64,000 nucleotides of DNA, taken from the NCBI RefSeq assembly GCF_018219455.1, contig NZ_CP056122.1, positions 1,364,001 to 1,428,000 of the forward strand, in the 5' to 3' direction. This document shows, in pieces, positions 1 to 7,576 of this stretch (within the stretch, counting starts at the first letter, position 1; each line of letters starts with the position of its first letter). Position numbers and translations under genes: made by a program. Under the pieces are notes generated by a model. It was given only the letters and a program-made list of their open reading frames with translations. It searched no databases and had not been told where the DNA came from. The DNA is from Moritella sp. 5. Lineage in GTDB: Bacteria > Pseudomonadota > Gammaproteobacteria > Enterobacterales > Moritellaceae.

Positions 1-94
1 TCGCGACTAAATCCCCATTGTCAATGGTGGTTGTTATATGGCTCAGTGCGAGATTTTGCTGATAAGCAACGCTTAAATCATTTATTTTGATCAT
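1..94 (-). CDS. ABC transporter ATP-binding protein, N-terminal part (runs off the left edge)
   Basis: The reverse strand reads MIKINDLSVAYQQNLALSH and continues off the window, which is the usual first beta strands of an ABC ATPase (I-x-V/L-x-D-L-S-V-A-Y). The Walker A motif would follow just outside the window. Two in-frame ATGs exist, at 100 and 94. The 94 start is preferred because the AGGG at 106-103 lies 8 bases from it and only 2 from the other. However, the ATG at 100 overlaps the stop of the small upstream ORF (TAATG), so translational coupling from 100 is also possible. Two Zur-like boxes upstream suggest a zinc or related metal-uptake transporter of the ZnuC or Zrg type. The substrate is inference, since most of the protein is not visible. 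Confidence 0.7.
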   Translation of the reverse strand, partial: MIKINDLSVAYQQNLALSHITTTIDNGDLVA

Positions 95-99
95 GGTCA

Positions 100-255
100 T
101 TACCCTATGAATTTAAACAGAGTAGACCACAGAAAAACAGTGATGATGGCAGAGATAGCAAGGCGTGAGAATAGGCTGCATAGCAGTAAAGATAATCGCT
201 GTCTTTGATTTATTGCATGACTATTTTCTGGTGTATAAGATGATAATGCTGGCAT
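100..255 (-). CDS. Small 51-residue membrane peptide coupled to the ABC ATPase gene
   Basis: This short reading frame starts MPALSSYTPENSHAINQ. It has a polar, basic N-terminus (NQRQR) followed by one hydrophobic helix at about residues 21-49 that ends LFKFIG. Its TAA stop overlaps an ATG of the ABC ATPase gene (TAATG), the normal sign of translational coupling. The two Zur-like boxes lie 40-90 bases upstream of its start. I see no strong ribosome binding site for it. I do not recognise a family. It could be a small accessory subunit of the metal transporter. Coding status is inferred from the overlap, the hydrophobic profile and the position rather than from homology. Confidence 0.5.
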   Translation of the reverse strand: MPALSSYTPENSHAINQRQRLSLLLCSLFSRLAISAIITVFLWSTLFKFIG

Positions 256-295
256 TTTATATCGATTTCTAATACTTCAATTGAATTTGCAGCAA

Positions 296-310
296 TGTTA
301 TAACATAACA
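296..310. promoter_or_regulatory. Zur-like box 1
   Basis: The sequence TGTTATAACATAACA matches the gammaproteobacterial Zur box core (TGTTATANTATAACA) with one change. It lies about 40 bases upstream of the small leftward ORF and 150 bases upstream of the rightward MmcQ/YjbR gene. The match is read directly; binding by Zur is inference from the consensus. Confidence 0.65.
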
Positions 311-330
311 ATATAGGTGTGCAAGAATAA

Positions 331-345
331 TGTTATGTTATAACA
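331..345. promoter_or_regulatory. Zur-like box 2, exact inverted copy of box 1
   Basis: TGTTATGTTATAACA is the exact reverse complement of the box at 296-310, centred 35 bp away. Two such boxes suggest cooperative zinc-dependent repression of the leftward transporter operon and possibly of the rightward gene too. Confidence 0.65.
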
Positions 346-461
346 AAACAATTATGCATGTTTATGCCTAACTTGAGTTTAAACAAGCTGGGTGTGATAC
401 TGAACTTATACTAATCCCAAGACATCATGTCAGTAAATAATATGCTAAGGATGATAGCGAG

Positions 462-836
462 ATGGAACAAGCGCATTTAGAACATTACCTCCATAATTTA
501 AAAGCCGCCCAGCAAGGATACCCCTTTGGACCAGATGTATTGGTCTATAAAGTGATGGGTAAGATGTTTGCTCTTCTGACAAAAAATGAAGCTGGATGCA
601 GTGTAAATTTTAAGGCTCAGCCGAGTGATGTTGAGGTGTTGGTAGATGAATTTATGGCGATTAGCCCAGGTTATCATATGAACAAAAGACATTGGATAAC
701 CGTAAAGCTTAAAGGGGATGTACCAGCAGGGATGATCGAAAACTTAGCGAGTCAATCTTATGCTTTAGTTGTGAGTAAATTGACTAAAAAATTACAGCTG
801 GAATTGGATGAACTAGCCTATATTGAAAAAGAATAA
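462..836 (+). CDS. MmcQ/YjbR family protein
   Basis: This 124-residue protein belongs to the MmcQ/YjbR (DUF419) family of small cytosolic proteins with a CyaY-like alpha/beta fold and a proposed DNA-binding role. It shows the expected order: a YPFGPDVLVYKVMGKMFALL block near residues 20-38, a central VNFKAQPSDVEVLVDE segment, a GYHMNKRHWITVKL block, and a C-terminal helix with SYALVVSKLTKK. The length is normal for the family. A short AGGATG-type ribosome binding site precedes the ATG. It is divergent from the Zur-boxed transporter operon and 117 bp beyond the nearer box, so shared control is possible but unproven. The molecular function is not known with certainty. Confidence 0.85.
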   Translation: MEQAHLEHYLHNLKAAQQGYPFGPDVLVYKVMGKMFALLTKNEAGCSVNFKAQPSDVEVLVDEFMAISPGYHMNKRHWITVKLKGDVPAGMIENLASQSYALVVSKLTKKLQLELDELAYIEKE

Positions 837-888
837 TGGCTAATTTCAGATGATTATAAATAACTTACTCTGTTGTTAATCGATTAAA

Positions 889-938
889 AAGTGTGATCTG
901 GAGCACGTTTATAATTCTAGTCTAAACTTACGTATAAC
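889..938 (+). promoter_or_regulatory. Possible CRP site and promoter for the beta-helix gene
   Basis: The 22 bases at 889-910 match the CRP consensus at about 18 positions, with a perfect left half TGTGA and a weaker right half GCACG. A perfect TATAAT at 910-915 abuts it, and a second -10-like TATAAC lies at 933-938. The second -10 would put the CRP centre near -45, close to an activating position. The first would make it repressive. Both readings are inference. Confidence 0.4.
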
Positions 939-1009
939 TTCAAATAGCATGTTTCACTTTCACTTAATTTCATTTGATGACTCATTGCCTTGTATGTAGG
1001 GAAATTACC

Positions 1010-2623
1010 ATGAATTTATGTAAGTATTTGTTTTTATTCGTTGTATGGGTGTTTTCGATTGGGGGGACATATGCTGAAATATTAGAAATTGGTGAATATT
1101 CTGATTTTGATAGTTTAAGCAGTGCATACCAAGCAGCAAGTCCGGGTGATGAACTTGTATTTACAGATAGTAGAACATATGAAGAAGGGTTAAATGTTTA
1201 TAAAGGAAATTTAACGATTCGCGCAGAACCCGGACAGTCACCGACGTTAACAGGTACTGGATCCGCCTATCAAGGCATATTACATATCGGCCGAGATGGT
1301 ATTGTCATCGACGGGATAACATTTGATGGTGAAGGGGTATCGAACAAGCTCGTGTCTACAGGGGCAAGAACCTCTATTATTGTCCGAAACTGTGAATTTA
1401 AAAATGCGAGTTATGGTTTATTTGTGCTTCATACAAAAGCGGATCAGCGTGAAGATTTAATCATAGAAGATAATGTATTTAATAATAATGGCAATGATTT
1501 ATGGTTACACAATGTAAGTGGTGGTATTGCCCGTAATAATATTGCGAATTCTGATAACGGTAATGGTATTACTGTTGGTTATTGGAGTTCGGATATGCAC
1601 GTGCTAAACAATACGGTTTATAGTAATGGTAATGAGTATTTGATGCGAAACCGTGGCGGTATCAATATTCAAGGTAATGATAATTATGTTGCCTATAACA
1701 CCTCTTATAAAAATACATGGGGTATCAGTTTATCACAAGGTTTGAATAACATTATTGAACATAATACTTTGTGGGATAATACTCATGAGAATGTATATTT
1801 TAGTATTAATTCAAATAACAACACCATGGAAAATAATCTAGATTACTTTACTGATGATTTTGAAGGTTATGGTATTTCTATTTTACTTTATCGATCATCG
1901 GGCAATGTTATTTCCCAGCATACATCAGTCAATGCCTCGCGTGGTGTTTGGTTTTCTGAAATGGGTGGTCCAAGTACCAATAATAGTGTTATTAACTCAT
2001 TATTCTATGGTAACGATAAGTTGAACTCTATTGGTATTGACGCGAAAAGCCAATCTTACGCACAAAACCAGTTAACCCATATATCCGTGCATAATTACAA
2101 GAAATTAGTACATGAGAACTTAACTTTCACACAACTGTTTGAAAATGATCCTAAGTTAAGTAGCGTGTTTTTGTTCAACCCTACAAGCTGGGCACTAACG
2201 GCGAATACATTGGGCCAACCATTGGGGTCACAGGGGGTCGATTCGAGTGTGGTAGATACTTTATCCTGTCAACCCGCATTAATTACTGGTAAGCCTTTAT
2301 TAGGCGATGATATGGCTCTTAATCTTGACATTGCGCTTGTTGATTCTTTCGGTAATGAAAGAACAGATGTTAAGCCACCTGTAGTTGAAGTCACTTATAA
2401 TGATCAATATCTGGATTCAAACGCATCTGCTTCACACTCCCAATTAATGCAGATCTGTACGAGTAGTTATGGTAATAAATTAATGTTAGGTGGTAATGGT
2501 TGGACATTTGACATTGGGGCTGAGAATTTATCCGATGGTAATTATCAGGTGATGTTAAAATCGTCTGGTAACTATTTGATTGGCGACGATTGTAGTGGAG
2601 TGTTTTCTCGTCAGTATGATTAA
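1010..2623 (+). CDS. Secreted right-handed parallel beta-helix protein
   Basis: This predicted exported protein of 537 residues contains a right-handed beta-helix (PbH1-type repeats). The start at 1010 is chosen over upstream TTG/ATG codons because TAGGG lies just before it and it begins a clean signal peptide (MNLCKYLFLFVVWVFSIGG, cleaved near TYA). Repeated short strands such as IVRNCEFKNASYGLFV, LIIEDNVFNNNGNDLWLH and HVLNNTVYSNGNEY fill about residues 60-330, with the Asn ladders typical of pectate-lyase-like or alginate-epimerase-like folds. The C-terminal 150 residues look like a separate beta domain with three cysteines. It may bind or cleave an extracellular polysaccharide, but I see no diagnostic catalytic motif. 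It stands alone, with a terminator just after it. Confidence 0.75.
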   Translation: MNLCKYLFLFVVWVFSIGGTYAEILEIGEYSDFDSLSSAYQAASPGDELVFTDSRTYEEGLNVYKGNLTIRAEPGQSPTLTGTGSAYQGILHIGRDGIVIDGITFDGEGVSNKLVSTGARTSIIVRNCEFKNASYGLFVLHTKADQREDLIIEDNVFNNNGNDLWLHNVSGGIARNNIANSDNGNGITVGYWSSDMHVLNNTVYSNGNEYLMRNRGGINIQGNDNYVAYNTSYKNTWGISLSQGLNNIIEHNTLWDNTHENVYFSINSNNNTMENNLDYFTDDFEGYGISILLYRSSGNVISQHTSVNASRGVWFSEMGGPSTNNSVINSLFYGNDKLNSIGIDAKSQSYAQNQLTHISVHNYKKLVHENLTFTQLFENDPKLSSVFLFNPTSWALTANTLGQPLGSQGVDSSVVDTLSCQPALITGKPLLGDDMALNLDIALVDSFGNERTDVKPPVVEVTYNDQYLDSNASASHSQLMQICTSSYGNKLMLGGNGWTFDIGAENLSDGNYQVMLKSSGNYLIGDDCSGVFSRQYD

Positions 2624-2645
2624 TTAGCCTATTGTCATAGAATAA

Positions 2646-2676
2646 AAAGCCCTGATAGATAATTTATTAGGGCTTT
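2646..2676. terminator. Stem-loop between convergent genes
   Basis: AAAGCCCT at 2646-2653 pairs with AGGGCTTT at 2669-2676, around a 15-base loop. It sits between the ends of the beta-helix gene and the leftward GST gene, so it can serve both strands. Confidence 0.65.
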
Positions 2677-2720
2677 GTGGCATTTTATCCATTTACTATC
2701 ATTGGATCTAATCAGCTATT

Positions 2721-3335
2721 TTAGTACTTAGTTTCAACCTCTATCGCTTTTAATAAACTCGCGTGAGAGTGAAGTCGTTTGCTGTAACGGGAAAGGTTAG
2801 CAAAATTATCAAGTACGTTATTATTTGCTAAGATCTCAACAATGAATGACATCATGATATCGGCCCCCGTTAATTTCTCACCAACAAGGTAAGTTTTATC
2901 TGTTAACGATTCATCGAAATAACTGATCACTTTTGTTATTTCTATATCGGCATAAGCAGCCATGAAGTTTGTTTCGCAACCATCTTTTTCAACAAACATT
3001 TTCAGTAAAAGCGGTAAAATAGCAGAGCTTTCTGCAAAGTGGATCCATTGTGAATAATCGACATACTCTTGTGATGATTGCTTTGGTGCGAGCCTATCTG
3101 CGGCATACTTATTAATAAGGTACTCTGTGATTGCACCTGATTCGGTAATCACAAGTCCATCATCTTCGATTACCGGCGATTTACCTAAGGGATGAATGGT
3201 TTTTAGTTCTGGAGGGGCTAAGAATGTTTGGCTATCACGTTGGTAGGCGATGACTTCATAGTCCACACCTAATTCTTCTAATAACCAGATGATACGTTTA
3301 GAACGTGATTTATTTAGATGGTGTAATTTAATCAT
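2721..3335 (-). CDS. Glutathione S-transferase family protein
   Basis: This 204-residue cytosolic GST-type protein would conjugate or transfer glutathione. The N-terminal thioredoxin-like domain holds HHLNKSRSKRIIWLLEELG, with the Ser-rich catalytic region, followed by the cis-Pro segment GKSPVIEDDG and the glutathione-binding TESGAITEYL at about residues 64-73. The C-terminal all-helical domain carries the conserved GADIMMSFIVE N-capping segment. It begins 9 bases after the stop of the curA-like gene, with AGAGG as its ribosome binding site, so the two form an operon. The partner oxidoreductase and the TetR-type operators upstream suggest a role in detoxifying electrophiles. Substrate unknown. 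Confidence 0.88.
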   Translation of the reverse strand: MIKLHHLNKSRSKRIIWLLEELGVDYEVIAYQRDSQTFLAPPELKTIHPLGKSPVIEDDGLVITESGAITEYLINKYAADRLAPKQSSQEYVDYSQWIHFAESSAILPLLLKMFVEKDGCETNFMAAYADIEITKVISYFDESLTDKTYLVGEKLTGADIMMSFIVEILANNNVLDNFANLSRYSKRLHSHASLLKAIEVETKY

Positions 3336-3344
3336 TTTAACCTC

Positions 3345-4376
3345 TTACTTAGCTACGTTAACTACAAGTTTGCCGAAATTTTCACCTTGTAGCATACCGG
3401 TAAATGCTGATGGCGCATTTTCTAAACCGTCAATCATGTGCTCACGATATTTAATTTCACCTGATTGTAGCCACATCATCATCTGTTCAAAAAACTCGTT
3501 ATAGCGATGTGCATAATCATCAAAAATAATGAAGCCTTGCATCTTAATACGTTTAACCAATAGGGTGCCCATTAATAGAGATAAACGATCGGGCCCTGAT
3601 GGTAATTCGGTTGCATTGTACTGCGACACTAAACCACAAACAGGAACACGTGCCCCGGTATTTAACTGGGGTAGGACACTATCAAATACTTTACCGCCAA
3701 CATTTTCAAAGTAAACATCAATGCCGTTAGGGCAAGCAGCTTGTAATTGTGTATCAAAGTCGTCAGCTTTATGGTCAATACATTTATCAAAACCTAATAC
3801 GTCTTCAGCGTATTTACATTTTTCAGCTCCGCCTGCGATACCTACTACGTAGCAGCCTTTTAATTTACCAATCTGACCGACTGTTGCACCCACTGGGCCA
3901 GTTGCTGCTGCAACAACAAGCGTATCACCTGATTTAGGCTGACCTATATCTAACAGTCCCATATAAGCAGTAAAGCCAGGCATACCTAAGATGCCAAGCG
4001 CATAAGAGGGGTTAGTTGGCTCAGCGCCTAATTTTATCAGGCCTTCACCGTCTGAAATGCCATAATCTTGCCAGCCGATATAAGCAAGAACCCATTCCCC
4101 AGCTTGATAATCAGGGTGTAGAGAGGTCACAACTTGACACACGGTCGCGCCAACCATAGTGCCATCAATATCGACAGGTTCAGCGTAAGATGCACCGGCA
4201 TTCATACGACCACGCATGTAAGGGTCAAGTGATAAATAATTTGTACGTAATAATATTTCGCCTTTTTCAGGAGAAGGTATGGCAGTTTCTTTAAGGCTAA
4301 AGTTAGCCGATGTAGGTGCGCCAACAGGACGTGAAGCAAGTGTAATATGGCGATTAATTGAATGCGATTGAGGCAT
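3345..4376 (-). CDS. curA: NADP-dependent oxidoreductase, CurA/leukotriene B4 dehydrogenase type
   Basis: This 343-residue zinc-free medium-chain dehydrogenase/reductase most resembles E. coli CurA, which reduces the double bond of alpha,beta-unsaturated carbonyl compounds using NADPH. The N-terminal GroES-like domain contains NYLSLDPYMRGRMN, diagnostic of this subfamily. The Rossmann domain has AAATGPVGATVGQIGKLKG near residues 157-175, followed by the IDHKADDF region. The length matches the family. It is the first gene of a pair with a GST, and two TetR-type operators lie 35-120 bp upstream. The gene name is by family resemblance; the physiological substrate is unknown. Confidence 0.85.
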   Translation of the reverse strand: MPQSHSINRHITLASRPVGAPTSANFSLKETAIPSPEKGEILLRTNYLSLDPYMRGRMNAGASYAEPVDIDGTMVGATVCQVVTSLHPDYQAGEWVLAYIGWQDYGISDGEGLIKLGAEPTNPSYALGILGMPGFTAYMGLLDIGQPKSGDTLVVAAATGPVGATVGQIGKLKGCYVVGIAGGAEKCKYAEDVLGFDKCIDHKADDFDTQLQAACPNGIDVYFENVGGKVFDSVLPQLNTGARVPVCGLVSQYNATELPSGPDRLSLLMGTLLVKRIKMQGFIIFDDYAHRYNEFFEQMMMWLQSGEIKYREHMIDGLENAPSAFTGMLQGENFGKLVVNVAK

Positions 4377-4410
4377 AGAAGACCCTTATTTAAGTCGTTT
4401 ACGATACTGG

Positions 4411-4425
4411 ATGACCGTTCGTCTT
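4411..4425. promoter_or_regulatory. TetR-type operator copy, nearer the curA gene
   Basis: ATGACCGTTCGTCTT is an imperfect copy of the site at 4481-4495, sharing GACCG, TCGTCT and the spacing. It lies 35 bases upstream of the curA-like start codon, where a repressor would block transcription. Inferred by similarity between the two copies. Confidence 0.45.
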
Positions 4426-4480
4426 TTTATTGGATGTGCAAATTTTGATTAATTTCTAACGCGTTAACGATACAGCTTAG

Positions 4481-4495
4481 TAGACCGGTCGTCTA
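4481..4495. promoter_or_regulatory. TetR-type operator upstream of curA-GST
   Basis: TAGACCGGTCGTCTA has inverted TAGAC/GTCTA arms around CGGTC. This is the pattern of NemR-like TetR-family operators that control electrophile-detoxification genes. It is 70 bp from the second copy. No tetR gene is adjacent within the window. Confidence 0.55.
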
Positions 4496-4588
4496 TTAAC
4501 TCGCGGTTTTTTTTGCGGACTTATCAATATTTGTAATCTAAACTTCGATGTGCATCACGTTTTTGATTGTTTTTATTCGAGTATTGTT

Positions 4589-5308
4589 ATGAAATATTTA
4601 GTTATATTTTTAAGTTGTTTGTTATTGACAGGTTGTCCCACTGGCAGTGATGGTAACGTTGAGCGGAATAGCTACCCCGGTGAGGGCGGCGATGCTTTGC
4701 TACCTGATTATGCCGTACGGCTCAATTTAAACCCCGCTGGACTCCGTCTTGATGATAAGCAGAATCGGCTAGAGGACTTACTCGATTTAACCAAAATAGG
4801 ACCTGAGGGCGCGAGCGTGGAAGAAGATTCACCTGAGTGGTTTTGTGTTTTAGATAATAAAACAAAATTGATGTGGGAAGTTAAATCGGTGGTTGGTAGT
4901 GGCGATGTTAATGATGCTGACTATAGTTATTCGTGGTTTAAATCGAATGATGCTGACTTTAATGGGCATGGTGTTACCGAAAATGGTGGTATTTGTGTCG
5001 ATAGTAGTAGCTGTGACACTGAAAAATTCAAAATCGCTATGAACGGACTCGATTGGTGTGGTTACAATGATTGGCGTTTACCCACTCGTTTAGAACTACA
5101 AAGTATTATCAATTATTCGCAAATAATACCTGCCGTTGAAACTGTGTTTTTTCCTCATACTCAAAGTCTTAATTACTGGACTGCTGATATTGATATTGAC
5201 GATTTGGAATCCGCTTGGATGGTTAACTTTTTATACGGCCATATCCAAGGTAATTTAACCAATATTCCAAGGGCTGTACGTTTAGTGCGTAATCAAGGTC
5301 CGCAATAA
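4589..5308 (+). CDS. DUF1566 domain lipoprotein
   Basis: This predicted lipoprotein of 239 residues has a signal MKYLVIFLSCLLLTGC with a clear lipobox (LLTGC). The start at 4589 is chosen because the signal begins there; the frame is open further upstream. The DUF1566 (Lcl C-terminal-like) domain fills the second half: FCVLDNKTKLMWEVK, WCGYNDWRLPTRLELQSII, a YWTAD strand and a terminal AVRLVRNQ strand. This C-type-lectin-like domain usually sits on surface proteins, and some members bind glycans or host collagen. A second DUF1566 protein follows after 55 bases, so the pair is probably co-transcribed. Four or more cysteines suggest disulfides. Ligand unknown. Confidence 0.8.
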   Translation: MKYLVIFLSCLLLTGCPTGSDGNVERNSYPGEGGDALLPDYAVRLNLNPAGLRLDDKQNRLEDLLDLTKIGPEGASVEEDSPEWFCVLDNKTKLMWEVKSVVGSGDVNDADYSYSWFKSNDADFNGHGVTENGGICVDSSSCDTEKFKIAMNGLDWCGYNDWRLPTRLELQSIINYSQIIPAVETVFFPHTQSLNYWTADIDIDDLESAWMVNFLYGHIQGNLTNIPRAVRLVRNQGPQ

Positions 5309-5363
5309 AACCAGTAATTTAAAACGTTGATATAAGCTATTTAGTTGTCATAAAAGGATGTTA

Positions 5364-5942
5364 ATGATGAGCTTTAATATAACCCGGCACCTATTACTTA
5401 ATACGAGCACTATTTTATTAGTCGTGATGTCGATGACTGCCAAAGGACTCGAACAACGCTGTAATGATAATGCTCAGATATCAACACCAAATCAACGTTT
5501 TTTTAATACTAGGCAAGGATTTTTATTTGATAAAGCAACCCGCTTAGAATGGCAAACTTGTGTTCGTGGCCTGGTGGGAAATCGATGTCAGAATGGTACG
5601 GTTCGTTATTTTACGTGGTGGGAAGCGATGATAGAACCAGCTGCATTTAATGCTACAAATGATGGTCATACTGATTGGCGATTACCTAACATTAAAGAGC
5701 TTTATAGTATTATAGAAACAGCATGCGAAGAGCCAAGTTTAAATAAATCGATCTTTTCCAATCACCCATTATCTCCAGCGGTATCTAAATCGTGGTCGAG
5801 TACACCAAGCGGTAGTAACCCAAGTAAAGCTTGGCAAGTCGACTTTCAAAATGGATTATTATATGACATTTCGAATGGCGAGCGCTTAACAGTACGTTTA
5901 GTTCGAACCTGTGATGAAGTTTGTCAGCAAGCATATGATTAG
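5364..5942 (+). CDS. Secreted DUF1566 domain protein
   Basis: This 192-residue exported protein is made almost entirely of one DUF1566 domain, paralogous to the upstream lipoprotein. Shared landmarks are the LFDKATRLEWQTC strand, HTDWRLPNIKELYSII, the WSSTPS turn and a terminal TVRLVRTC strand. The N-terminus MMSFNITRHLLLNTSTILL is a signal peptide without a lipobox. The start at 5364 is preferred because AAAGG lies 6 bases before it; the ATG at 5358 is too close. Six cysteines suggest disulfide bonds. The tandem arrangement with the lipoprotein suggests they act together at the cell surface, but the ligand is unknown. A perfect palindrome follows the stop codon. Confidence 0.8.
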   Translation: MMSFNITRHLLLNTSTILLVVMSMTAKGLEQRCNDNAQISTPNQRFFNTRQGFLFDKATRLEWQTCVRGLVGNRCQNGTVRYFTWWEAMIEPAAFNATNDGHTDWRLPNIKELYSIIETACEEPSLNKSIFSNHPLSPAVSKSWSSTPSGSNPSKAWQVDFQNGLLYDISNGERLTVRLVRTCDEVCQQAYD

Positions 5943-5945
5943 TCT

Positions 5946-5967
5946 AAGTATACGTATACGTATACTT
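5946..5967. repeat. 22-bp perfect palindrome with three GTATAC units
   Basis: The 22 bases centred at 5956/5957 are a perfect palindrome built on overlapping GTATAC/TACGTA units. It begins 3 bases after the stop of the DUF1566 gene and has no long T tract. It could be a hairpin protecting the mRNA end or an operator for the gene at 6056, 90 bp downstream. Confidence 0.6.
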
Positions 5968-6055
5968 TAACCGCTATAACTATATTTATATTGTGGTTTC
6001 TAGCTCTCATAAGTAATATACGCCATTATTTATAACCTTTGAGTATTAGAAGTAT

Positions 6056-7456
6056 ATGCTATTAGACCACCACAATATTATATTTTTAGCATTAATTTCA
6101 GGCTTATGTTCAAGTATTAGTTATGCTGAAAATGTACCTGTCGATAATATTGTGCTTGAAGTTCGTGAAGATTCGTTGGATGTTGATACTGTGGAAGCAC
6201 CAGCATTAGATGTCAAAAAATGGGGTCTTGGTATTGGAATGCGCCGTGCAGATATTCCATTTGCAGTCAAAGATGACAATGAAGATACTGCTGTTTATGA
6301 TATTTTACCATTAATGCGGTTTGAAAATGATCATGGCTTTTTACATGGTTTAGAAGGTGGTATTCATTTATGGAAAAATGCAGACCATCAAGTTAATGTA
6401 TATAGTCGTTTCCGTTTCCATGATGTGCCTAAAGCGTTTCAAAATTCAATTAAGGGACAGTCATTTGACTTTGGTTTGCAATATCGCTACATCGATGGTC
6501 CTTGGGAATCTGATATTGCTGTTTTATCCGATCACTATCAGCGCAACTATAGTTATACTCGGATTAAGTATAATTGGCAGCAAGGTAGTTGGTCATTAGT
6601 ACCATTTGTAGAGTTACAATGGAAAAGTGCTGATTTTAACAATCATTATTATGGCTTTGATAAAGAGGACGCTGGTGCTGGAGTTTCAATGGCTGGTGGT
6701 CTGGAAGGGTCATACCATGTAGCGAGCAATTTCTATCTGATTGGTCAATTGGGTCTAACGCGCTTAGAAGATGATGTATACGATCTAGATTCTGTTAATA
6801 AAAACTATCAGGTTGAATCTTTTTTCGGTTTCGCTTTTTATCCTGAATATGATAAGCCTTTTAACCCAACTTCAACGCAATATAAGAATGATGAATACTT
6901 ACGTTTAGCATATGGTTGGGCAACACCGTCGAATATTGGAGATATCTTAAAATTCCAAGCCGAACGCGATAGTGAAAACAATCAAATGAGCTCTGTATTT
7001 TATGGTACCCAAATTGCGGATAGTTTATTAACAATGCCTATTGATCTTTATTTCACGCCTGGCGTTGTTTGGCATTATAGCTCTGATGTACAAAAAGATA
7101 TTGCTGAAGTTGCGCTTGCGATTAAAGGTTTTTATACTTTTCAATTTGGGCCTCGTTGGCGCTTAGGTATTGCTGAAGGCTTATCTTATGTATTTGATGT
7201 TACCTACATCGAAGGGTTTGAATTGACAGGTGAAGACAGTAAACGTGGTTATGAAAACTCATCGAAACTACTTAATTATTTAGACTTCTCCTTTGATGTG
7301 AATGTGGGGGATATTTTTGATAGTAAGGCGTTAGCTAAAACTTGGTTTGGTTATAGCATTCATCACCGTTCGGGTATTTTTGAAAGTAGCTCGGTGTTCG
7401 GGCGTATTAAAGGTGGCAGTAACTATCAAACGGTTTATTTACAGTGGCACTTTTAG
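6056..7456 (+). CDS. Outer-membrane beta-barrel protein, MipA/OmpV-like
   Basis: This 466-residue predicted outer-membrane barrel has a signal peptide ending near SISYA (about residue 24). After it come KWGLGIGMRRADIPF and a DILPLMRFENDHGFLHG block that resemble the opening strands of MipA/OmpV proteins. Many alternating aromatic/polar strands follow, and the chain ends in YLQWHF, a C-terminal phenylalanine typical of BAM substrates. It is longer than the usual 250-residue MipA, so it may be a related but distinct barrel family. It follows the DUF1566 pair on the same strand after a palindrome and may belong to the same surface module. Function unknown. Confidence 0.65.
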   Translation: MLLDHHNIIFLALISGLCSSISYAENVPVDNIVLEVREDSLDVDTVEAPALDVKKWGLGIGMRRADIPFAVKDDNEDTAVYDILPLMRFENDHGFLHGLEGGIHLWKNADHQVNVYSRFRFHDVPKAFQNSIKGQSFDFGLQYRYIDGPWESDIAVLSDHYQRNYSYTRIKYNWQQGSWSLVPFVELQWKSADFNNHYYGFDKEDAGAGVSMAGGLEGSYHVASNFYLIGQLGLTRLEDDVYDLDSVNKNYQVESFFGFAFYPEYDKPFNPTSTQYKNDEYLRLAYGWATPSNIGDILKFQAERDSENNQMSSVFYGTQIADSLLTMPIDLYFTPGVVWHYSSDVQKDIAEVALAIKGFYTFQFGPRWRLGIAEGLSYVFDVTYIEGFELTGEDSKRGYENSSKLLNYLDFSFDVNVGDIFDSKALAKTWFGYSIHHRSGIFESSSVFGRIKGGSNYQTVYLQWHF

Positions 7457-7519
7457 CCACCTTAAAGCTGACTCCTTTTTTAACAATAATACGCTATCTC
7501 AATGATTAGAAACGGTGCA

Positions 7520-7552
7520 GTTGACGATAGTCGCTAAATAACTATCGTCAAC
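7520..7552. terminator. Strong stem-loop between convergent genes
   Basis: GTTGACGATAGT at 7520-7531 pairs perfectly with ACTATCGTCAAC at 7541-7552. On the plus strand a T-rich stretch follows, suiting termination of the outer-membrane protein gene. It may also act on the leftward Kef operon. Confidence 0.65.
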
Positions 7553-7576
7553 AACTTGGTTGTTTTATTTATATAA

